A DNA stretch of 10,704 nucleotides from Pedobacter sp. Lineage in GTDB: Bacteria > Bacteroidota > Bacteroidia > Sphingobacteriales > Sphingobacteriaceae. Location: the NCBI GenBank assembly GCA_004295885.1, contig SEDG01000184.1, forward strand, positions 1 through 10,704, given 5' to 3'. The translations under genes and the position numbers were made by a program. The notes under the pieces were generated by a model. It was not told the DNA's origin, did no database searches, and saw only the letters and a list, made by a program, of their open reading frames with translations. This document shows, piece after piece, positions 6,208-10,704 of this stretch (position 1 is the stretch's first letter; every line of letters begins with the position of its first letter).

Positions 6208-7389
6208 ATGAATCTGAAGTATTTTAGCACTGCTGTTTTTAGCATGTTTTCTTTGGCAATGTACTGTGGTGTTAAACTACAAGCACAAGTTGTGCAGCCA
6301 GGTACTCAGACTAATGGTAGCCAATCAAATAACGTTACAACTGCTGTTCCCTTTTTATTGATTATTCCTGATGCTCGAACTGCAAGTATGGGTGATGCCG
6401 GTGTAGCCGTACAACCCGATGCGAATAGTGCGAGTATAAATCCATCGAAATTAGCTTTTTTAGATAAGCCCTATGGGTTTTCTGCATCTTATAGTCCTTG
6501 GTTAAAGAGCTTAGTACCCGATATCAATTTGGCCTACATTAGTGGTTTTTATAAACTTAATGATCAAAGTACATTAGCAGGTTCATTGAGGTATTTCTCA
6601 TTAGGACAAATTCAACTGGTAGATGCTGGACAGAATGATTTAGGGATTTACAGTCCAAATGAATTTTCTTTTGATGCCACTTATGCAAAAAGATTTGGAG
6701 ATGAATTTGCATTAGGGACTACGGCTAGATTTATCTATTCGAATTTAACATCTGGACAGTTTTCTGCTGGACAAGAGACCAAAGCAGGTAAAGCTTTAGC
6801 GGTAGATGTTTCTGGATTTTATAAGACACAAACAGTTTTGTTTGGTAAAGATGCCATTGTATCAGCTGGTGCTAATTTTTCAAATATTGGAACCAAGATA
6901 AGTTATGTTGATGGTGGTCAGAAATTTTTTCTGCCGACGAATATGAAGTTAGGTGCAGCAACCACGTTAATAGTTGATGATTACAGCCAATTTACTTTTG
7001 CTTTAGATTTTAACAAATTGATGGTGCCAACGCAACCAATTAGAGATACAAATGGAAATATTATTTCAGGCAAAGATCCTGATCGTTCTGTTCCTGCTGG
7101 AATTTTCGGCTCTTTTGGCGACGCACCAGGCGGATTTAGTGAAGAATTAAAAGAAGTGAGCATTGGCTTCGGAACAGAATATTGGTATAATCAGCAATTT
7201 GCGCTAAGAGCAGGATATTTTTACGAAGCCCCAGAAAAGGGTGATCGGAGATACTTTACTGTTGGAGCTGGATTAAAGTATAATATTTTTAATATCGATT
7301 TTGCTTATTTATTGGCAAATCCACAAAAAAGTCCGCTTGCTAATACGCTAAGGTTTAGCTTATTATTTAATTTCGGCGATACAAAATAA
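6208..7389 (+). CDS. porV: T9SS outer-membrane protein PorV (LptO)
   Basis: A 393-aa outer-membrane beta-barrel of the FadL-like PorV family, close to the 391 aa of the Porphyromonas protein. PorV shuttles T9SS substrates from the translocon to the PorU sortase/attachment complex at the cell surface. An N-terminal signal peptide ends around residues 25-27 (KLQAQ). The conserved mature start VTTAVPFLLIIPDARTASMG (43-62) and the following GDAGVAVQPDANSASINPSK are highly characteristic, and the rest alternates aromatic and polar residues up to a C-terminal strand ending LRFSLLFNF (381-389). The gene diverges from the gldJ-like gene across a 297-nt gap, and its stop overlaps ispF as TAATG. No convincing promoter or Shine-Dalgarno site was found upstream. 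Confidence 0.93.
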   Translation: MNLKYFSTAVFSMFSLAMYCGVKLQAQVVQPGTQTNGSQSNNVTTAVPFLLIIPDARTASMGDAGVAVQPDANSASINPSKLAFLDKPYGFSASYSPWLKSLVPDINLAYISGFYKLNDQSTLAGSLRYFSLGQIQLVDAGQNDLGIYSPNEFSFDATYAKRFGDEFALGTTARFIYSNLTSGQFSAGQETKAGKALAVDVSGFYKTQTVLFGKDAIVSAGANFSNIGTKISYVDGGQKFFLPTNMKLGAATTLIVDDYSQFTFALDFNKLMVPTQPIRDTNGNIISGKDPDRSVPAGIFGSFGDAPGGFSEELKEVSIGFGTEYWYNQQFALRAGYFYEAPEKGDRRYFTVGAGLKYNIFNIDFAYLLANPQKSPLANTLRFSLLFNFGDTK

Positions 7390-7868
7390 TGAAAATTAAG
7401 GTAGGTTTTGGTTTTGATGTTCACCAATTAAAAGACAATCATCCGTTTTTTGTAGGCGGTGTAAATCTAGAACACCATAAAGGCGCTTTTGGTCATTCTG
7501 ATGCAGATGTTTTATTACATGCCATTTGCGATGCACTTTTAGGTGCTGCAAATTTGCGAGATATTGGCTTCCACTTTAAAAATACCGACCCACAATGGAA
7601 AGGGATAAGCAGCATTGTATTGCTGAAAGAAACTGTAAAATTAATTAGAGAAAAAGGTTGGGAGATTGGAAATATTGATGCGATGTTGTGTCTTGAGGCA
7701 CCAAAAATCAATCCTCATATCCCTAAAATGCAAGAAAATATTGCAACCGCAATTGATATTTCTATTGATGATATTTCTATTAAGGCTACAACCAACGAAC
7801 AGATGGGTTTTATCGGCAGGGAAGAAGGTGTGGTTGCTTATGCAGTTTGCTTGATAGAGAAACAGTAA
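7389..7868 (+). CDS. ispF: 2-C-methyl-D-erythritol 2,4-cyclodiphosphate synthase
   Basis: Enzyme of the non-mevalonate (MEP) isoprenoid pathway that cyclises CDP-ME 2-phosphate to MEcPP with release of CMP. At 159 aa it has the standard length. The zinc ligands D10 and H12 lie in GFGFDVHQL (6-14), and H44 lies in GHSDADVLLHAICD (35-48). The segment LRDIGFHFKNTDP (56-68) matches the DIG-x-x-F-P-D-T-D-P substrate loop, with KN replacing PD. The C-terminal ATTNEQMGFIGREEG (133-147) corresponds to the family's ATT-x-E-x-x-GF-x-GR-x-E-G nucleotide-binding signature. It overlaps porV by 1 nt, so the two are probably co-transcribed; no functional link is evident. Confidence 0.97.
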   Translation: MKIKVGFGFDVHQLKDNHPFFVGGVNLEHHKGAFGHSDADVLLHAICDALLGAANLRDIGFHFKNTDPQWKGISSIVLLKETVKLIREKGWEIGNIDAMLCLEAPKINPHIPKMQENIATAIDISIDDISIKATTNEQMGFIGREEGVVAYAVCLIEKQ

Positions 7869-7900
7869 AAAACCGGCACCATTTTTCAATGTAATGCCGG
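7867..7900 (-). terminator. Rho-independent terminator of the yceI-pirin unit
   Basis: On the minus strand CCGGCA (7900-7895) pairs with TGCCGG (7878-7873), with an inner CATT/AATG pairing in the loop, followed by six T (7872-7867). It lies 44 nt after the pirin stop. On the plus strand the hairpin lacks a following T-run, so it favours the minus strand, although it may also slow read-through from ispF. Confidence 0.75.
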
Positions 7901-7944
7901 ACCTTAAAACCGTCTACTAAAGTCGACAGCAATGAAATATATTC

Positions 7945-8814
7945 TTACTCTAGATATCCAAACTTACCCTCGTTGTAGTCGGCTAGTGCTTGCTGAATTT
8001 CCTCAGGTTTATTCATTAAAAAAGGGCCATAAGCAGTAATCGGTTCATCAATAGGCTCACCGCTTAAAATTAAAATCACACTATTTTCTAATGCTTCTAA
8101 TTCTATGTTCTCACCTTCATTTTTAAAGTGAATAAATTGGTCTGTTTTAGCAGTTTCAGCCCCATTTATTTTAACGTTACCTTCGATTATTACGAACCCT
8201 GTATTAAAATTAGCTGGAAAATTAAAATCAGCTTTCGAACCTTTATTAAGTCTTGCATTATACATTTCGATGGGTGTGAAAGTAGAAACACTACCTTTTG
8301 TGCTATGGTAATTTCCAGCAATAACTTCAACTGCACCACCATTTTCTGGTAAAACAAATTTTTGAATATCACCTTGTGCAACCCCCTGATATTTGGGCTT
8401 GCTCATTTTATCTTTCGCTGGCAGATTTACCCAAAGTTGCACCATTTGAAATAATCCACCTTCCTTACTGAATTTTTTTTCGTGATATTCTTTATGTAAA
8501 ATTCCGCTCGCTGCAGTCATCCATTGCAAATCTCCTGGGTAGATAATACCACTATTGCCTGCGCTGTCATGATGAGCAACAGCTCCATGATAAGCTATGG
8601 TCACAGTTTCAAATCCACGATGTGGATGAACACCAACACCACGAGGTTCGTTACGAGCAGAAAATTCAATCTTCGCATTGTAATCAAGCATATAAAATGG
8701 ACTCATGTTCAATTTATATCCGCTAGGGAAAAAATTGTGTACCCTAAAGCCATCGCCAACCATATGTGGCGCAGGTGGATTTAGTATTGCCGAAACTTGT
8801 CTTACATTTTTCAT
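7945..8814 (-). CDS. Pirin family protein (bicupin)
   Basis: A 289-aa cytoplasmic cupin protein. Pirins bind iron; some (YhhW type) have quercetin 2,3-dioxygenase activity and others act as regulatory partners. Predicted metal ligands are H63 and H65 in GVHPHRGFET (61-70), and H107 and E109 in GILHKEYHE (104-112), the same His-His-His-Glu set as human pirin. HHDSAGNSGIIYPGDLQWM (81-99) is the family core. The second cupin domain carries GEPIDEPITAYGPFLMN (252-268), the Pirin_C signature. It lies 45 nt downstream of the YceI gene with no promoter between, so they are probably co-transcribed. The start is supported by an AAGGAG-like site 7 nt upstream (minus strand 8827-8822), unusually good for this phylum. 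Confidence 0.93.
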   Translation of the reverse strand: MKNVRQVSAILNPPAPHMVGDGFRVHNFFPSGYKLNMSPFYMLDYNAKIEFSARNEPRGVGVHPHRGFETVTIAYHGAVAHHDSAGNSGIIYPGDLQWMTAASGILHKEYHEKKFSKEGGLFQMVQLWVNLPAKDKMSKPKYQGVAQGDIQKFVLPENGGAVEVIAGNYHSTKGSVSTFTPIEMYNARLNKGSKADFNFPANFNTGFVIIEGNVKINGAETAKTDQFIHFKNEGENIELEALENSVILILSGEPIDEPITAYGPFLMNKPEEIQQALADYNEGKFGYLE

Positions 8815-8823
8815 TGAATCTCC

Positions 8824-8858
8824 TTGCTCTTTATCTTTTTGCTTTGGTCTTTCAGCTT
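8824..8858. repeat. Heptanucleotide repeat tract between yceI and pirin
   Basis: Five 7-nt units in register fill most of the 45-nt gap. Four of them end in CTT: TTATCTT (8831), TTTGCTT (8838), TGGTCTT (8845) and TCAGCTT (8852). The last unit abuts the YceI stop codon, and the pirin ribosome-binding site lies at the other end. The unit TCAGCTT is shared exactly with 3508-3514. Confidence 0.65.
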
Positions 8859-8859
8859 A

Positions 8860-9390
8860 TTAAGCTTGTTTTACAAACTGCAATTCACCTAAAATTTTAA
8901 CTTCTTCACTTACCATTACACCACCAGTCTCTAAAGCGGCATTCCAAGTTAAACCAAAATCAGAACGGTTTAATTTTCCGCTTAAAGTAAAACCAGCTTT
9001 AGTTTGTCCCCAAGGGTCTGTTGCTATACCGCCAAATTCTGCTATTAATTTTACTGGTTTAGTTGTTCCTTTAACAGTCAAATCGCCAGTCACTTTATAG
9101 TCGTCGCCATCTTTTTCAACAGCAGTTGATTTAAATTCTATACTTGGAAATTGTTCTGCGTCAAAAAAGTCAGCACTTTTTAAGTGATTGTCGCGGTCAG
9201 TATTTCCAGTATCCAAAGAGCTAAGTTCTCCTTTAAAAGAAATCTCTGCATTTGTAAATTCATCACCTTCAGAAGTTAAGTCGGCCGAAAAAGATTTCAA
9301 GCTTCCGGTAACTGTAGTAATCATTAAGTGTTTTACTTTAAATTGTAATTCGCTGTGGGTTGGGTCCAATGCCCATTTAGTTGTTGCCAT
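8860..9390 (-). CDS. YceI-like lipocalin-fold protein, cytoplasmic form
   Basis: A 176-aa YceI-family protein, a beta-barrel fold that binds isoprenoid-type lipids (polyisoprenoid/quinone-like) in characterised members. Family marks are WALDPTHSELQFKVKHLMITTVTG from residue 6 to 29, the LDTGNTDRDNHLKSADFFD segment (59-77), FPSIEFKS (81-88), LTVKGTTKPVKL (103-114), and the closing SDFGLTWNAAL (143-153). There is no signal peptide, so it should stay in the cytoplasm, unlike periplasmic YceI of Escherichia coli. Its own -7 box lies upstream at 9428-9435. Its physiological role is unknown; pairing with pirin suggests a redox or stress context (inference). Confidence 0.92.
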   Translation of the reverse strand: MATTKWALDPTHSELQFKVKHLMITTVTGSLKSFSADLTSEGDEFTNAEISFKGELSSLDTGNTDRDNHLKSADFFDAEQFPSIEFKSTAVEKDGDDYKVTGDLTVKGTTKPVKLIAEFGGIATDPWGQTKAGFTLSGKLNRSDFGLTWNAALETGGVMVSEEVKILGELQFVKQA

Positions 9391-9427
9391 GATATTTTTG
9401 CTTTATGTTACGTTTAAATTAATAACA

Positions 9428-9435
9428 CAAAGTTA
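9428..9435 (-). promoter_or_regulatory. Candidate -7 promoter box for yceI-pirin
   Basis: On the minus strand TAACTTTG (9435-9428) matches all fixed positions of the Bacteroidota TAnnTTTG box. The expected TTTG at -33 is missing; the corresponding area holds a quasi-palindrome ACAT-TG-ATGT (9455-9464). A good -7 box with a poor -33 box is what an activator-dependent promoter would show, but this is inference. The leader would be about 33 nt. Confidence 0.5.
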
Positions 9436-9473
9436 AGGCAGGTTGTTCAGCTACACATTGATGTATGGTAAGA

Positions 9474-9573
9474 AAAAAGGCTTATGTTCAATGGCTTATA
9501 GTCCATAGCTAAAAGTTTAGAGATGATGGGAAAGGGTTCAGGCCATTAACCATAGGCCATTAACTATTAACCA
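9474..9573. repeat. Heptanucleotide repeat tract between yceI and the Crp-type gene
   Basis: Nine 7-nt units run from 9474 to 9536, mostly ending in G, for example TCAATGG (9488), CTTATAG (9495), TCCATAG (9502) and CTAAAAG (9509). After a 6-nt spacer, CCATTAA (9543), CCATAGG (9550), CCATTAA (9557) and CTATTAA (9564) follow in register. The 11-nt block AGGCCATTAAC is repeated exactly at 9540 and 9554. The tract ends at the stop of the Crp-type gene (9577-9579), so it lies in the 3' flank of that gene and upstream of the yceI promoter. Confidence 0.7.
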
Positions 9574-9576
9574 ATT

Positions 9577-10164
9577 CTACCTAAAATGTTTCTTAGCTAA
9601 ATCTTTTCTTACTCTACTTAAAGATTCTGGGGTGATGCCTAAATAAGAGGCTATCATCCATTGAGGTACACGCAAAGTGAGATTTGGGTACAGTTTAATG
9701 AAATCTAAATATCTTTCTTCAGCAGTTGCCGATAACAGCATATTTAATCTTTTTTGCATGAAACGAATGGAGTTATGCAACATCAAAATGTTCAGTTCTA
9801 ATATTTCTGGAACGATATGTTTGATGGCTGGGAAGAAATCCTTTTTTACCACAACCACTTCTGTGTCTTCAATAGCGTCGATATAAAATACTGAGGGCTC
9901 ACTAAAAACTGAGGTATCTCTGTCTGATAACATCCAGTCTTCTGGTGCAAATTGGATGATGTGTTCCTTGCCTTTTTCATCAATGGAAAAATATCTTAAC
10001 AGACCGCTATTTACAAAGTATGCTTCAGACTTTAAATCGCCAGCGCTCAATAGGACTTGACCTTTTTTGATGGTTTTAGTTTTTAAGCAACTAACGGCTT
10101 CTGTTGCCTGCTCGTCGGTAAGAGTTAATCTTTTCTTTAGGTAGGCTGCAAATTTGTCGAGCAT
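9577..10164 (-). CDS. Crp/Fnr family transcriptional regulator
   Basis: A 195-aa regulator with an N-terminal cyclic-nucleotide-binding-type sensor domain (about 8-120; KGQVLLSAGDLKSEAYFVNSG core at 34-54), a long dimerisation helix (about 120-145) and a C-terminal winged helix-turn-helix (VPQWMIASYLGITPESLSRVRKD at 166-188). The phosphate-cassette residues for cAMP are not evident, and there is no N-terminal cysteine cluster of the Fnr type, so the signal is unknown. It belongs to the common Bacteroidota Crp-like group. An upstream TTG at 10170 would add two residues; the ATG at 10164 is preferred. It begins 6 nt after the stop of the Cys-rich protein gene, so the two are co-transcribed. A plausible target is the adjacent yceI-pirin unit (inference). 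Confidence 0.9.
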   Translation of the reverse strand: MLDKFAAYLKKRLTLTDEQATEAVSCLKTKTIKKGQVLLSAGDLKSEAYFVNSGLLRYFSIDEKGKEHIIQFAPEDWMLSDRDTSVFSEPSVFYIDAIEDTEVVVVKKDFFPAIKHIVPEILELNILMLHNSIRFMQKRLNMLLSATAEERYLDFIKLYPNLTLRVPQWMIASYLGITPESLSRVRKDLAKKHFR

Positions 10165-10170
10165 TGGCAA

Positions 10171-10332
10171 TTATTTCTTGGGCTGAGGAATATTATCAAA
10201 GTTTGCTGCACATTTACCACAGCCAGAAGCGCATCCATCACTTTTTGGAGAAACAGAATGATAAATCATTCTACCAACATAAAATAATGCGGCGATGAAA
10301 ACGATAATCATTAAGATGAACTGGATATCCAT
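10171..10332 (-). CDS. FeoB-associated Cys-rich membrane protein (small ORF)
   Basis: A 53-aa protein. It starts MDIQFILMIIVFIAALFYVG, one transmembrane helix (about 4-24), followed by a basic/polar segment and a cysteine motif GCASGCGKC with C34, C38 and C41, then a short polar tail ending PQPKK. This matches the FeoB-associated Cys-rich family, small proteins usually next to ferrous iron transporter FeoB; the cysteines could bind iron or an iron-sulfur centre. No feoA or feoB is in the window. It is the first gene of a unit with the Crp/Fnr-type regulator (6 nt apart). The assignment rests on length, topology and Cys spacing. Confidence 0.8.
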   Translation of the reverse strand: MDIQFILMIIVFIAALFYVGRMIYHSVSPKSDGCASGCGKCAANFDNIPQPKK

Positions 10333-10336
10333 AACA

Positions 10337-10344
10337 CAAAATTA
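10337..10344 (-). promoter_or_regulatory. Candidate -7 box just upstream of the Cys-rich protein gene
   Basis: On the minus strand TAATTTTG (10344-10337) fits TAnnTTTG perfectly and ends only 4 nt before the start codon at 10332. If used, the transcript would be leaderless or nearly so. No TTTG is found at the expected -33 distance, so the promoter is either weak, activated, or a chance match in AT-rich DNA. Confidence 0.4.
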
Positions 10345-10387
10345 CGATTTATTAAATAGGAGGGTTCAGATTTGTGTAAAAATTGTT

Positions 10388-10478
10388 AAAGAACAATGAT
10401 AAAGGAACAAGGAGCAATGAAAAAGTACACTAGCTTGTACGCCCAGTCTTTCATCTTTGCTCTTTTATCCTTCCTCCA
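10388..10478. repeat. Heptanucleotide repeat tract with inverted arms
   Basis: Thirteen 7-nt units stay in register. The left half is purine-rich with AAG-type units such as AAGGAAC (10402) and AAGGAGC (10409). The right half has CTT-type units such as CAGTCTT (10444), TCATCTT (10451) and TGCTCTT (10458). The halves are roughly complementary, with a perfect small stem GTACA/TGTAC at the centre (10425-10429 and 10436-10440). The right end overlaps the last codons and stop of the next gene. Confidence 0.65.
10420..10440 (-). terminator. Possible terminator of the truncated gene
   Basis: On the minus strand TGTAC is replaced by GTACA (10440-10436), a six-base loop and TGTAC (10429-10425), followed by five T (10424-10420). 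It lies 24 nt past the stop of the partial gene. The stem is only 5 bp but is extended by the imperfectly complementary repeat arms on both sides. Confidence 0.4.
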
Positions 10479-10704
10479 ATAGCCCAACCGTACCGCCAAC
10501 CCAGTCAAAATCTGCATTGTACCGAACACCAATCATTTTGCCTCTACTTAATCTTCCTAAATTAATGCAAAGCTGAGGTTCTCCGCCTTCTGGCCACAAG
10601 TACATCATTCTAATTTCTGCTTTTACCCCTGCATCTGGTGCTTCAACTACGGGTTCATAAGTAACTTTACGTTGTAAAATCCAATTTTCTGGGTCTTTAA
10701 TCGC
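10465..10704 (-). CDS. 3' end of an unrecognised gene, possibly ATP-grasp-like
   Basis: An open frame of 79 codons enters from the right edge of the window and stops at TAA (10467-10465). The visible C-terminus contains WILQRKVTYEP, VKAEIRMMYLWPEGG, CINLGRLSRGKMIGVRYN and DWVGGTVGL. The pattern of a glutamine/arginine-containing strand, an acidic-plus-arginine strand (AEIR) and a final R-x-S-x-G strand with an Asn is reminiscent of the metal and phosphate-binding end of ATP-grasp ligases, but I do not recognise the family. The last codons lie in the heptamer tract ending at 10478. The start and most of the protein are outside the window. Confidence 0.7.
   Translation of the reverse strand, partial: AIKDPENWILQRKVTYEPVVEAPDAGVKAEIRMMYLWPEGGEPQLCINLGRLSRGKMIGVRYNADFDWVGGTVGLLEEG

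Noticed and set aside
7493..7889. Antisense open frames opposite ispF
   Set aside because: They are shadows of a clearly conserved enzyme gene and their translations show no domain character.
7912..7927. Imperfect palindrome GTCTAC/GTCGAC between ispF and pirin
   Set aside because: Six-nt arms with one mismatch and no T-run; likely chance beside the stronger hairpin at 7873-7900.
8128..8784. Plus-strand open frames opposite pirin
   Set aside because: Shadows of the pirin gene, which carries all family motifs on the minus strand.
9474..9573. CRISPR-like array
   Set aside because: The units are only 7 nt, vary from copy to copy, and have no constant repeat with unique spacers and no cas genes nearby.
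10165..10170. TTG start for the Crp/Fnr-type gene
   Set aside because: It adds only two residues and directly abuts the previous stop; the ATG at 10164 is the simpler start.

Overview
The window looks like chromosomal DNA of a low-GC Bacteroidota, most likely a Pedobacter-like member of the Sphingobacteriaceae (genus is inference). The reasons are two type IX secretion (T9SS) genes (a GldJ/GldK-type lipoprotein and porV), a lone biotin-carrier protein, a DUF4159 protein, several TAnnTTTG promoter boxes of the Bacteroidota sigma-ABfr type, and generally poor Shine-Dalgarno sites. Most genes are housekeeping. No phage, transposase, CRISPR array, rRNA or tRNA was seen.

Layout. (1) 64-4640, plus strand: a tightly packed six-gene run, DedA membrane protein, inorganic pyrophosphatase (ppa), CNNM/CorC-type CBS protein, 16S rRNA methyltransferase rsmE, DUF4159 protein and biotin-carrier protein. 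Junctions are 1-8 nt overlaps or gaps of 2 and 13 nt. A perfect 42-nt palindromic terminator (4640-4681) ends the run and is shared with the convergent gene. (2) 4696-7868: a GldJ-like T9SS lipoprotein (minus) diverges from porV (plus). porV overlaps ispF by one base. The sortase gene porU, often next to porV, is not here. (3) 7945-10332, minus strand: FeoB-associated Cys-rich small protein (53 aa), Crp/Fnr-type regulator, YceI-like protein and pirin. The first two form one unit and the last two a second unit with its own promoter. (4) 10465-10704, minus strand: the 3' end of a gene cut by the window edge, perhaps ATP-grasp-like.

The least explained signal is a family of degenerate 7-nt tandem repeats. 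Four tracts keep heptamer register for 5 to 13 units: 3431-3521, 8824-8858, 9474-9573 and 10388-10478. Three share the theme NNNNCTT, and the 9474-9573 tract uses other units. Three tracts are wholly or mainly intergenic; the fourth lies inside the DUF4159 reading frame and encodes almost all of its N-terminal signal/anchor segment. They resemble in concept the heptanucleotide STRR repeats of heterocystous cyanobacteria, but their sequences and host are different.

Functional picture (inference). The first operon mixes envelope, phosphate, translation and carboxylase functions without an obvious single pathway. The GldJ-like protein and PorV both belong to T9SS, which secretes and anchors proteins at the outer membrane. 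The right-hand cluster suggests a small redox or iron-related set under or near a Crp/Fnr-type regulator.
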